IMG/VR virus record: IMGVR_UViG_3300027749_000559
Location: 1-20,121 of that record
Direction: 5' to 3' (one strand)
DNA from: a virus
Length of the DNA: 20,121 bases
Position 1 is the stretch's first letter, and each line of letters opens with the position of its first letter. This document shows positions 12,079 through 18,639 of the stretch, in pieces. The notes under the pieces were generated by a model. That model ran no database searches and had not been told where the DNA came from. It was given only the letters and a program-made list of their open reading frames with translations. Position numbers and translations under genes: made by a program.

Positions 12079-13800
12079 ATGAAATTATTCTTTGTCACTT
12101 ATCGTGATGTCAATTCAAACTTTTCGCGTGCAATCGTTGGTCAAATCGGCACTAAGTATGCAGTCGCTCGTATCTTTGCAGGTGTTCAGCACAGTGTGTT
12201 CAGTGAGGCTATGTTCGCAACCTCTCGTTACTCTCGTAACTATGAGACACGCTCTCGTGCCATTCTTGGTGCTCGGCATATCGAAGATGTCCTCAATATT
12301 ATTGACGATGTAACTGAGGTGCACATAGCACCGATGACTGCGTATCAACGCAAAATCATCAAGACCTTTGGGCGTGTGATGTATCGAGAGATGCTTAATT
12401 CGTTCTACATGGTGTCCGATACCGTTAGTCAAAACAGAGTCTACTCACGCTTGGTCAACGAGTATTACAGCACCGATACCAAGCAGGGGTATTTCCAATG
12501 GCGTGGCTGTTCTGTGTATCCCAACAAATACAAACAGGTGCGTCAGTTATATGCTGACCTCGGCAAGTTAGTTGCTCAAGCGGTTCACGATGGCGATACT
12601 AGCCCAGTCGCTGAGTTCATCATGAACGAGTGCACTGGCTCAGGTGTCGACAACATAGCGTTGTATCAGAAGATTAGTGAGGTGCTTGAACTAGACATCA
12701 CGCACTGCGACTGCGGGCATCTTGAACACAACGACAACACGCATGAGGTTGGGCGTCGTAACTCTGACACATGGTGTGACAACTGCTTCTCTGAGGACGC
12801 TGTGTATGTTGAGAATCGTGACGAGTATTGGTCACGAGACGATGCGTATTACCACGAGAGCGATGGCTGTTACTACTCGTATGAGGAAGAAGACGAGTAT
12901 GACGATGATGACGACAGCGACCAAGACAGCGATATGCTCATGTCTTACAGCACCAATGTGCTCAACTTCTTATCCAAGGACACCACCATCAACTCTTCTC
13001 CGCATGGCGAGTTCCTCATGGGTATTGAGTTCGAGATGGAGACCAAGGAGGGTTGCTCAGTCAATGCTGCGGTGTCCGATGTGCGTAGCCAACTCGGTGA
13101 GGAGTATTGCGTGTGTAAGTCAGACGGCTCGCTTGGCTCGTATGGCTTGGAGATTGTGACTGCGCCCCGTGGTCTTGCCGAGCACATCAAACGCTTCAAG
13201 AGTTGGGAGGTTGACTCGAGCTATCGTGCGTGGGATACCAAGCGTTGCGGTCTTCATGTGCACATCGACTCTCATGCGTTCACGCAGATGACTCTCGGCA
13301 AGTTTCTTATGCTTATCAACAGCGAGAGCAATGTCGAGTTCATACGCAAGATTGCAGGTCGCCATCCCAACACCGATGACCAAGCCCGTAGTTACTGTGC
13401 GTCTGAGCATCAGTCCATCCTCGTCAACCCCAAGAAGGCAGTCAAGGACAAGTCGCATGAACGCTATCGCATGGTCAATCTACAGAACCTCGGTTGCAAG
13501 GAGTCCAAGCGTCTGACTGGTATGTCCGCATACGAGGGCAAGTATGACACTGTCGAGTTGCGTATCTTCCGTGCGTCTCTCAACAAGCCTCGTATGTTGG
13601 CGCAGATTGAGTTCACTCATGCGTGTGTCAACTTCTGTCGTGTCGCATCGTGGCGTGACTTGAACCAAGTCAGCTTCGTCAAGTGGCTCAAGACTGTATC
13701 GAGTCTGTATCCCAACCTTGCCGATTGGTATGGCGTGCGTCGTCGCAACACCAAGGTTACTGCTGAGTCGCAATGTCGTGACACAGTTGAGTCAGTTTAA
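12079..13800 (+). CDS. Amidoligase-like enzyme (carboxylate-amine ligase family)
   Basis: 573-aa protein whose C-terminal half matches the COOH-NH2 ligase superfamily known as Amidoligase_2 (glutamine synthetase/GCS-like fold), which joins a carboxylate to an amine using ATP. Visible signature elements in order are GIEFEME (G315-E321, metal/ATP-binding acidic strand), DGSLGSYGLEIVTAP, CGLHVHID (H393, H395, D397) and VELRIFRAS (E493, R495, R498). The N-terminal 200 residues are unassigned. Residues 210-236 form a likely zinc-binding cluster (C210, C212, H214 or H217, C233, C236), followed by a Tyr/Asp/Glu-rich segment (about 245-290). AATCAGGAG precedes the start. The class II amidotransferase lies 27 bases downstream, so glutamine-derived ammonia or a glutamine-linked step is plausible. 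Substrate unknown. Confidence 0.75.
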   Translation: MKLFFVTYRDVNSNFSRAIVGQIGTKYAVARIFAGVQHSVFSEAMFATSRYSRNYETRSRAILGARHIEDVLNIIDDVTEVHIAPMTAYQRKIIKTFGRVMYREMLNSFYMVSDTVSQNRVYSRLVNEYYSTDTKQGYFQWRGCSVYPNKYKQVRQLYADLGKLVAQAVHDGDTSPVAEFIMNECTGSGVDNIALYQKISEVLELDITHCDCGHLEHNDNTHEVGRRNSDTWCDNCFSEDAVYVENRDEYWSRDDAYYHESDGCYYSYEEEDEYDDDDDSDQDSDMLMSYSTNVLNFLSKDTTINSSPHGEFLMGIEFEMETKEGCSVNAAVSDVRSQLGEEYCVCKSDGSLGSYGLEIVTAPRGLAEHIKRFKSWEVDSSYRAWDTKRCGLHVHIDSHAFTQMTLGKFLMLINSESNVEFIRKIAGRHPNTDDQARSYCASEHQSILVNPKKAVKDKSHERYRMVNLQNLGCKESKRLTGMSAYEGKYDTVELRIFRASLNKPRMLAQIEFTHACVNFCRVASWRDLNQVSFVKWLKTVSSLYPNLADWYGVRRRNTKVTAESQCRDTVESV

Positions 13801-13827
13801 TTTTTACAATCATCAGGAGTATTTAAT

Positions 13828-14910
13828 ATGTGTTTAATCATTACAGGTCAGTCATCCAAAGTTCGTTCAACATTACTCAACACCAAGGGTATGCTCAACG
13901 AGATTTATTCATCCAACCCCGATGGCATCGGCATCATGTATTCAACAGCCAAGGGGCTCAAGGTCGTCAAGACATTGCCTAAGAACATCAACGATGCCAA
14001 TGCGTTCATCACCAAGTTACCCACAGATGACCGCGAGATTGCTATCCACTTCCGTTGGACTACGCATGGCGACACCGACTTAATCAACTGCCATCCATAC
14101 GATGTCGTTACTGGCTATGTGGCGATGATGCACAACGGCGTGTTGCATACAGGCAATGACGCTGACAAGACCAAGTCCGACACATGGCACTTCATCAATG
14201 ACTATCTCAAGGAGGCGGTGCATGACGCACCCAATCTCGTGCATACCAAGGGCTTCTTGACTATGCTCGCTGACTTCATCGGTGACAACCGCTTCGTGTT
14301 CATGGATGGTGAGGGGCGTATGTCTCATGTCAACTATGACCAAGGCATCGAGCACGATGGGCTATGGTTCAGCAACACCTATGCGTGGAAGCCCGCGACT
14401 CTCATACCCAACTACTACACGTCCACCAAGCATTACAACTATGCCAACTACAACAAGGCATTCAACAACTACATGGACGACGACGAGTATGAGATGGAAG
14501 CATGGAACAACTCATGGGCGAGCAAGCCCTTGCGTGCATCCGCACACAGCGCAGATTGGAAGGACGATGACTATGAAGACGCTGTGACTATGGACGATAT
14601 GTGTGGTGCACTCAGCGAGTGCGATGTCGATACAGTGGAGTCTTACCTTGAGACATTCCCTATCACATTCATCAACACTATCTTCGGCGAGATGTCGCCT
14701 GTAGCCACACGACACACAACCATCAAAGACTTACCAAGTTATGAGCAAGACATCTACAAAGCGCTGCTTGACTGTGACCTCGCTGCGTTGCATGACTTCG
14801 TGCGTGATGGTAAGTCGGCGTCTCTCGTGGCGGAGGTGATGTGCTTCTATATAGATTGGTATGCCAAGATGGAAGAGCCTACCCGCCCTCTGTTGCCAGC
14901 CATGCTGTAA
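13828..14910 (+). CDS. Class II glutamine amidotransferase-like protein (Ntn hydrolase)
   Basis: 360-aa protein. The N-terminus MCLIITGQSS places Cys2 first after Met removal, as the catalytic nucleophile of class II glutaminases requires. Further family elements follow in order: FRWTTHG (R76-G81), CHPYD (88-92), MMHNGVL with the oxyanion-hole N103-G104, and SDTWHF with D118 in the place of the conserved glutamine-binding Asp. These residues predict hydrolysis of glutamine or use of an N-terminal nucleophile. Residues from about 200 onward (Tyr/Asn/Asp-rich, then helical) are not part of the core and may bind a partner. CATCAGGAG precedes the ATG. The amidoligase gene lies directly upstream, a pairing known in phages and predicted operons for peptide or amide modification. 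Confidence 0.8.
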   Translation: MCLIITGQSSKVRSTLLNTKGMLNEIYSSNPDGIGIMYSTAKGLKVVKTLPKNINDANAFITKLPTDDREIAIHFRWTTHGDTDLINCHPYDVVTGYVAMMHNGVLHTGNDADKTKSDTWHFINDYLKEAVHDAPNLVHTKGFLTMLADFIGDNRFVFMDGEGRMSHVNYDQGIEHDGLWFSNTYAWKPATLIPNYYTSTKHYNYANYNKAFNNYMDDDEYEMEAWNNSWASKPLRASAHSADWKDDDYEDAVTMDDMCGALSECDVDTVESYLETFPITFINTIFGEMSPVATRHTTIKDLPSYEQDIYKALLDCDLAALHDFVRDGKSASLVAEVMCFYIDWYAKMEEPTRPLLPAML

Positions 14911-14925
14911 CAACCAGTGTTAGTC

Positions 14926-14952
14926 GCGGGGAGGTTTCTCCCCGCATTTTTT
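14926..14952 (+). terminator. GGGGAG hairpin, copy 7, with T-run (likely terminator)
   Basis: GCGGGGAG-GTTT-CTCCCCGC is an 8-bp perfect stem followed by ATTTTTT (14946-14952). It lies 15 bases after the amidotransferase stop and is the only copy with a clear six-T run, so it probably works as an intrinsic terminator. It also marks the change from the spaced cassettes to the dense small-gene string. Confidence 0.72.
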
Positions 14953-14970
14953 AAACCAAAGGAGAAGTAA

Positions 14971-15081
14971 ATGAAAAATGCAATGAATGAAGGTATAGCA
15001 CCGTGGCACGAATTGCAATCGGTATTTATTGATGACTGGGATTTGTATAACTATTGGTTGTGCATAGCAACCATGCCATGA
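14971..15081 (+). CDS. Duplicated microprotein, copy 1 (36 aa)
   Basis: 36-aa peptide starting MKNAMNEGIAPWHELQSVFI and ending CIATMP, with a Trp/Tyr/Asp-rich middle (DDWDLYNYWL). AAAGGAGAAG lies at good spacing. No membrane segment and no known motif. It follows the amidoligase/amidotransferase pair and the terminator-like hairpin. An identical copy follows at once, so dosage or tandem duplication by recombination is suggested. Whether it is a peptide substrate for the upstream enzymes is speculation. Confidence 0.68.
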   Translation: MKNAMNEGIAPWHELQSVFIDDWDLYNYWLCIATMP

Positions 15082-15094
15082 AAGGAGAAAGCAA

Positions 15095-15205
15095 ATGAAA
15101 AATGCAATGAATGAAGGTATAGCACCGTGGCACGAATTGCAATCGGTATTTATTGATGACTGGGATTTGTATAACTATTGGTTGTGCATAGCAACCATGC
15201 CATGA
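15095..15205 (+). CDS. Duplicated microprotein, copy 2 (36 aa)
   Basis: Identical in DNA and protein to the gene at 14971, with AAAGGAGAAAGC as its ribosome-binding site, 13 bases after the first copy's stop. The absence of even a silent difference means the duplication is recent, kept identical by recombination, or an assembly artefact. The downstream gene follows after another 13 bases with the same leader. Confidence 0.66.
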   Translation: MKNAMNEGIAPWHELQSVFIDDWDLYNYWLCIATMP

Positions 15206-15218
15206 AAGGAGAAAGCAA

Positions 15219-15365
15219 ATGGAAGATTTAACAACAGTGCTTGAGATAGCAAGGGTAGGTTTGGCTATGGTGTTTGATGAGATAGCAGAAGAACTAGATA
15301 TATCAGATGCTGAACTAAAACGCATTCAATTAAACATACTTAAAACTTTAGGAGAAAACAAATGA
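15219..15365 (+). CDS. Hypothetical acidic helical microprotein (48 aa)
   Basis: 48-aa protein MEDLTTVLEIARVGLAMVFD followed by EIAEELDISDAELKRIQ, predicted as two amphipathic helices. It uses the AAAGGAGAAAGC leader from the end of the duplicated unit. Its stop overlaps the next ATG as ATGA (15362-15365), which supports coding. The DISDAELKRIQ segment looks like part of a small helical dimerising fold, but no family is recognised. Confidence 0.75.
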   Translation: MEDLTTVLEIARVGLAMVFDEIAEELDISDAELKRIQLNILKTLGENK

Positions 15366-15529
15366 AAGTAATCGTATCGTTCGAGTTCGAGAACATCAAA
15401 GACCCCAACAGTCCTGAAGCCACGCAGAAGGTGCAAGAGATAGCCGAGGCGTGCGAGACGATGGGTATAGCGTTCGACGCTAACTCATGTTGGGTGGATG
15501 ATTGTGTAATTAGTTTTGCCGACTGGTAA
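15362..15529 (+). CDS. Small acidic protein, paralogue of the 11548 gene (55 aa)
   Basis: 55-aa protein MKVIVSFEFENIKDPNSPEA ending CWVDDCVISFADW. It aligns over its whole length with the N-terminal 53 residues of the 79-aa protein at 11548, sharing the V-I-V-x-x-E-F start, the D-x-x-S-x-x-A helix start and the C-x-V-D-D strand. It lacks the acidic tail. ATGA overlap with the preceding gene, and GGAGAAAAC lies just upstream. The predicted order is strand, helix, strand. Function unknown. Confidence 0.8.
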   Translation: MKVIVSFEFENIKDPNSPEATQKVQEIAEACETMGIAFDANSCWVDDCVISFADW

Positions 15530-15544
15530 ATAAGGAGAAAACAA

Positions 15545-15886
15545 ATGAGTGACTTAGACATAAATGAATTATTAGCAGGGATGCAAGCATCGGGCTTGCG
15601 AACCATTGTCATAACCGATGAGGAGATACCTACGAAAGAAGACCGCTTGTCGCGTATGTGCGACTTACTTTTTGAACTTAACAGAGAAGCCATCTTGCGA
15701 GACGGGGACTGGTGGTATGGCACAGATGACTATGACATTAACTTCTTTGATTGGGAAGATAAGCCAGACCACATGAGTGTGGTCGTGTATGACATGACAA
15801 AAGGGGAGTATTTTGAATACTCAGAAGAGCAAACAATTTTCAGTAAGCATATTTATACAGGAGAAACAAATGGCGCTAACGCATAG
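15545..15886 (+). CDS. Hypothetical acidic protein (113 aa)
   Basis: 113-aa acidic soluble protein, starting MSDLDINELLAGMQASGLRT after AAGGAGAA. An N-terminal helix and a TIVITDEEIPTKEDRLSRM stretch are followed by an aromatic acidic segment (DGDWWYGTDDYDINFFDW, about residues 53-70) and strands (HMSVVVYDMTKGEYFEY). The surface charge pattern resembles small phage inhibitors or DNA mimics, but that is only composition. The end overlaps the next gene by 17 bases. No family recognised. Confidence 0.8.
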   Translation: MSDLDINELLAGMQASGLRTIVITDEEIPTKEDRLSRMCDLLFELNREAILRDGDWWYGTDDYDINFFDWEDKPDHMSVVVYDMTKGEYFEYSEEQTIFSKHIYTGETNGANA

Positions 15887-16043
15887 ACAAAACGAAAGAC
15901 TACGCGAGTGGTTCAATGACTCAGAAATTGCGTATCTTATTGATTGGATTATGGATAACTCGTACGATTCCAAACTAGAAGACCTTGCAAGCCAACTACT
16001 AAAGTTTGATAGCGAAAATTACCCTGAAGGAGAAGAAGTATGA
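15870..16043 (+). CDS. Hypothetical microprotein (57 aa)
   Basis: 57-aa helical protein MALTHRQNERLREWFNDSEI ending NYPEGEEV. I chose the ATG at 15870 because CAGGAGAAAC lies right upstream; the longer frame from 15813 has no such site. It overlaps the preceding gene by 17 bases, and its stop overlaps the next ATG (ATGA at 16040). Pattern: N-terminal amphipathic helix, then IDWIMDNSYDSKLEDLASQL. Unknown function. Confidence 0.78.
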   Translation: MALTHRQNERLREWFNDSEIAYLIDWIMDNSYDSKLEDLASQLLKFDSENYPEGEEV

Positions 16044-16252
16044 AACGATTGATTGAGATGATTGGACGCGCATATGACTTGAGTATGCAAGCGCAAGACA
16101 ACAAGGTAGACCTAGCCCTAGCCGAAGAGGTGTCGGGTGAGTGTGCCGAGTTTCTTGCTATATGGGACGAGGACTGGGGTGCGTATGACTCTATGGATAG
16201 CGTAGACCAGGAGTTGTGGCGCATGATTACACAGATAAAACAAGGAGAATGA
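16040..16252 (+). CDS. Hypothetical acidic helical protein (70 aa)
   Basis: 70-aa protein MKRLIEMIGRAYDLSMQAQD..., starting in the stop of the previous gene (ATGA) with GAAGGAGAAG upstream. Predominantly helical and acidic, with the segment SGECAEFLAIWDEDWGAYDS in the centre. No motif recognised. The tight coupling on both sides places it in one polycistronic unit with its neighbours. Confidence 0.78.
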   Translation: MKRLIEMIGRAYDLSMQAQDNKVDLALAEEVSGECAEFLAIWDEDWGAYDSMDSVDQELWRMITQIKQGE

Positions 16253-16254
16253 GT

Positions 16255-16407
16255 ATGTGGATAGTTTGTAATGGTGACTTGCTAAAGGGTCACACTTTCT
16301 ATGGTGTATTCGACACAATAGAAGAAGCGTATCAATGGGGGAGCGACAACTTCGATGTAAGTGGGTTCTATGTAACAGAGTTAAAACCACGAAAGGAAAC
16401 AGTATGA
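16255..16407 (+). CDS. Hypothetical microprotein (50 aa)
   Basis: 50-aa protein MWIVCNGDLLKGHTFYGVFD..., ending TELKPRKETV. The ATG at 16255 lies 7 bases after GGAG; the in-frame ATG at 16249 would touch the ribosome-binding site, though it would give an ATGA overlap, so the start may be two codons earlier. The strand-rich sequence with FDTIEEAYQWGSDN resembles small phage proteins with an EA-x-x-W helix. Unknown function. Confidence 0.75.
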   Translation: MWIVCNGDLLKGHTFYGVFDTIEEAYQWGSDNFDVSGFYVTELKPRKETV

Positions 16408-16586
16408 AGATAACTAAATGCCTATTGGCTTTTCAATGGAGTGATGGCGAGCACGAAGCAATGTATGAGGGCTTGCCTGAGTATTTGCGTGAAGAAATCA
16501 ACCGATACATACAAGAGCTGGAAGAACTCCGAGAGCGAGACCCAGATGAGTATTCAATGTTCAATGACGAAGGAGAAGTGAAATGA
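16404..16586 (+). CDS. Hypothetical acidic microprotein (60 aa)
   Basis: 60-aa protein MKITKCLLAFQWSDGEHEAM..., with a strongly charged C-terminal helix (EEINRYIQELEELRERDPDE). ATGA overlaps at both ends (16404-16407 and 16583-16586). AAAGGAAAC precedes the start. The charged helix could form a coiled coil. A longer upstream extension to 16335 lacks a ribosome-binding site and was rejected. Confidence 0.77.
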   Translation: MKITKCLLAFQWSDGEHEAMYEGLPEYLREEINRYIQELEELRERDPDEYSMFNDEGEVK

Positions 16587-16972
16587 CAAACGAACAAGCA
16601 ATCAAAGAGATATACAAACTGATTCACTCTGATACAACGCCCCCTGCGGAAGAAGTATCAGACGGGGGAATCATCGACATGATTTTTCAAATCGTTGCGC
16701 CAATAGTGGAAGGAGCAAAGCCTTTTAGTAACGCAATACGCATGAGAGATGACCTTGCCGAAGAAGGCTTGGCTGTGCCCGCATCTAAATCTTTTAAGGA
16801 CTACGACACGCAAGTCGATGTTGTTTATATTGGCGCAGAAGAACTGCAAGGTGCGACATATGGTGATGACCCCGCGCATCCTGACGAGCATCCGTTTTGC
16901 TATGTTGAATTGAAAGATGGACGCTCGTTGTATTTCTTAAGCGTTGATTTAGATTTTGGAGAAACAGCATGA
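16583..16972 (+). CDS. Hypothetical protein (129 aa)
   Basis: 129-aa soluble acidic protein, MTNEQAIKEIYKLIHSDTTP..., one of the larger members of the small-gene string. An N-terminal helix is followed by a Gly/Ile-rich helix (GGIIDMIFQIVAPIVEGAKP) that is hydrophobic enough for an interface but too short and broken for a clear membrane span. The C-terminal half is strand-rich (VDVVYIGAEELQGATYG, then FCYVELKDGRSLYFLSVDLD). ATGA overlaps at both ends, with AAGGAGAAG upstream. No family recognised. Confidence 0.8.
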   Translation: MTNEQAIKEIYKLIHSDTTPPAEEVSDGGIIDMIFQIVAPIVEGAKPFSNAIRMRDDLAEEGLAVPASKSFKDYDTQVDVVYIGAEELQGATYGDDPAHPDEHPFCYVELKDGRSLYFLSVDLDFGETA

Positions 16973-17274
16973 CAGACAAGACATACAACGGATGGACTAA
17001 CTACGCCACATGGCGTGTGAACCTAGAGATTTTTGATGGGCATCAACTGTCGGATTTTCCGTTCGATCAAGGTGCGTCTGCTGACGCTGAACTCATAGAC
17101 CCGTATGAGTTATCGCTTGCACTACAAAACTATGTGGAGGACTACATCTACGAGGCGGGAGGTGGCGAGAACAACATCGCTGTGTCATACGCACTTGCGT
17201 TCTTATCCGATGTGAATTGGTTTGAGATTGCAGGGCACATGATTGAAGACGCTATCGAGGAGAGTAGCCACTAA
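16969..17274 (+). CDS. Conserved phage protein of the NGWTNYATW type (101 aa)
   Basis: 101-aa protein with the N-terminal signature YNGWTNYATWRVNLEIFDG, which I recognise from a widespread small phage/plasmid protein family of unknown function (probably the one catalogued as DUF7249; the number should be confirmed). The rest is acidic and helical, ending IAGHMIEDAIEESSH. ATGA overlap with the preceding gene; TTGGAGAAAC lies upstream. Last gene before the promoter at 17287-17315. Role unknown. Confidence 0.82.
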   Translation: MTDKTYNGWTNYATWRVNLEIFDGHQLSDFPFDQGASADAELIDPYELSLALQNYVEDYIYEAGGGENNIAVSYALAFLSDVNWFEIAGHMIEDAIEESSH

Positions 17275-17286
17275 CTTGTCTATCGT

Positions 17287-17315
17287 TTGACAGAAAGTGA
17301 GATTCGAGATATGCT
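17287..17315 (+). promoter_or_regulatory. Near-consensus sigma70 promoter
   Basis: TTGACA (17287-17292), a 17-base spacer and TATGCT (17310-17315). The -35 is perfect and the -10 has four of six consensus bases. Start predicted near 17322, only about 15 bases before the ATG at 17337, so the leader is very short but includes the AAGGAGAGG site. It sits in the only real gap of the small-gene string. Confidence 0.7.
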
Positions 17316-17336
17316 TAACACACAAGGAGAGGCATC

Positions 17337-17906
17337 ATGCCAGATATGAAAACTGCACTATCAACAGTTCTTAATCAATGGGAACAAGACGAACAAAAAC
17401 AAATCACACAACAACAGGAGAAGCCCGTGGGCAAACAACTATTTAAAGCCACTAACAATGTGACACGCGAGACTTTCAACTACATCAGAGACAACCCCAA
17501 CAAGACCACCGCAGAGGTGGCGCAAGCCTTAGAGCAACGCGGGTTCAAGGAAGGCTCAGTCACATCCATCTGTGCTCAGATGTCCAAGCAAGGCATGGTT
17601 ACGAAGGACATATATACAAAGCGTTTGGTGGCGATAGTGCCTGAGTATCAGCCACTGAAAGCGGCATCAGCGTTCAAAACGGAGAAACCCACCGCTAAGG
17701 TAGTAAAAATAACCAAGCGCCCGCAACCACAGAATGCTCCGCAAGACGCGGGCATTGCCGCTATTGCCCCGAAAGAAGAAGCCGTGCGCAAAGCAGCACT
17801 GGTATTCTTGAACGCAGACTTTGACCCGAACGACTTACTAAACAAACTCTCTGTTGTGCAAGCCCGTGCGTTGTATGACGCACTCAAACAAATCTTTGGA
17901 GGTTAA
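17337..17906 (+). CDS. Winged-helix-like DNA-binding protein (189 aa)
   Basis: 189-aa protein. Residues about 42-105 have a winged-helix pattern: helix ETFNYIRDNP, turn, helix TTAEVAQALEQRGFKEG, recognition helix SVTSICAQMSKQGMV and a wing ending LVAIVPEY. The flanks are flexible: a Gln-rich N-terminus (KQITQQQEKPVGKQ) and a Lys/Pro/Ala linker (about 108-150). A short C-terminal helical domain (LSVVQARALYDALKQIF) may mediate oligomers. Such proteins act as transcriptional regulators or replication accessory proteins. Its own strong promoter and short leader fit a regulator. AAGGAGAGG precedes the ATG. Confidence 0.78.
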   Translation: MPDMKTALSTVLNQWEQDEQKQITQQQEKPVGKQLFKATNNVTRETFNYIRDNPNKTTAEVAQALEQRGFKEGSVTSICAQMSKQGMVTKDIYTKRLVAIVPEYQPLKAASAFKTEKPTAKVVKITKRPQPQNAPQDAGIAAIAPKEEAVRKAALVFLNADFDPNDLLNKLSVVQARALYDALKQIFGG

Positions 17907-17908
17907 AC

Positions 17909-18088
17909 ATGGGCAAGATGAAACAAATGGCCATCGAGATGATGGAAGACGATGACGATATACAAACATACAAACAACCTTGGCAGGGGTTGAACTGGGG
18001 CGATATGCCTGTCGGTCAGGTAAATAACCTCGACTTCATGGAAGGCGCACGCTGGGCAGAGAAGTGGCTCAAGGAGAGGAACGCATGA
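17909..18088 (+). CDS. Hypothetical microprotein with DDDDIQ-x-YK-x-PW motif (59 aa)
   Basis: 59-aa protein MGKMKQMAIEMMEDDDDIQT..., ending MEGARWAEKWLKERNA, with TTTGGAGG upstream. Residues 14-28 (DDDDIQTYKQPWQGL) match residues 15-29 of the protein at 19136 (DDDDIQEYKKPWVGL), so the two share an N-terminal module. The C-terminal helix carries the FMEGARWAEKWLKER pattern common in phage early microproteins. Stop overlaps the next ATG (18085-18088). Function unknown. Confidence 0.78.
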   Translation: MGKMKQMAIEMMEDDDDIQTYKQPWQGLNWGDMPVGQVNNLDFMEGARWAEKWLKERNA

Positions 18089-18639
18089 AAGAAACAACTA
18101 GCGACACACTCGCGCAATTTGCCCGCCATGATGGACAAAACACACCTAAATTGCCCAAAATGACCGCCGTAACGGACAACGATTTAAGTATCAAGTCGCA
18201 AGATTTAAGTATCAAGTCGAAAAAAATATGGGTTGACCCACCTGAGGGCTGGAAGTTTGGCTTTCCTGCTATCTATGACCCTGATACCGATGGTCAATTA
18301 AGCGAATGGATAATTAGTAAAGGTTATCCAGTACAGATAATTAAAGAATATGGTGAGCAGTGGCACATCCGTTGTTGGCCTGCTGAAGAGCCCGAAAAAT
18401 ATCCCGATCAGGTCATAAATGCACAAAAACACTCTGAAGTGATAAAAAATGCCCCGATCGGGACAAAAATGCGCAAAACCACACGCGAGGAAAAGATAAG
18501 TAAGCCCGCCGTGTATGAAGTGCCAGAAGAGACTCATCGGAAGGTTACAGTTTCTGAGCTTATGGAAGAGCTAGCAATCGCAAGGATGCTGATACGCGAG
18601 TTGGGTGACCGACTGGCTAGGTTGGAGAAGAACACATGA
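18085..18639 (+). CDS. Hypothetical protein with internal heptapeptide repeat (184 aa)
   Basis: 184-aa protein. I use the ATG at 18085, which overlaps the preceding stop and has AAGGAGAGG upstream; a frame opening at 18064 lacks a site. Residues about 34-47 are a tandem DLSIKSQ-DLSIKSK repeat, encoded by two 21-bp units (18181-18222) that differ at only one or two bases. The middle (PEGWKFGFPAIYDPDTDGQL...) is strand-rich and Trp-rich. The C-terminus is a coiled coil (SELMEELAIARMLIRELGDR) with a basic segment before it (MRKTTREEKISK). No family recognised. Confidence 0.78.
   Translation: MKETTSDTLAQFARHDGQNTPKLPKMTAVTDNDLSIKSQDLSIKSKKIWVDPPEGWKFGFPAIYDPDTDGQLSEWIISKGYPVQIIKEYGEQWHIRCWPAEEPEKYPDQVINAQKHSEVIKNAPIGTKMRKTTREEKISKPAVYEVPEETHRKVTVSELMEELAIARMLIRELGDRLARLEKNT

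Larger units (their letters stand above)
14971..15218 (+). repeat. Perfect 124-bp tandem duplication
   Basis: Unit 14971-15094 is repeated base for base at 15095-15218. Each unit is a complete 36-codon gene plus the AAAGGAGAAAGCAA leader of the next gene. The first copy's own upstream site differs (AAAGGAGAAGTAA), so the boundaries fall at the ATG codons. Confidence 0.93.

Noticed and set aside
9000-14952. Hairpin repeats considered as a CRISPR array
   Set aside because: The copies are kilobases apart and separated by genes, without regular spacers and without cas genes.
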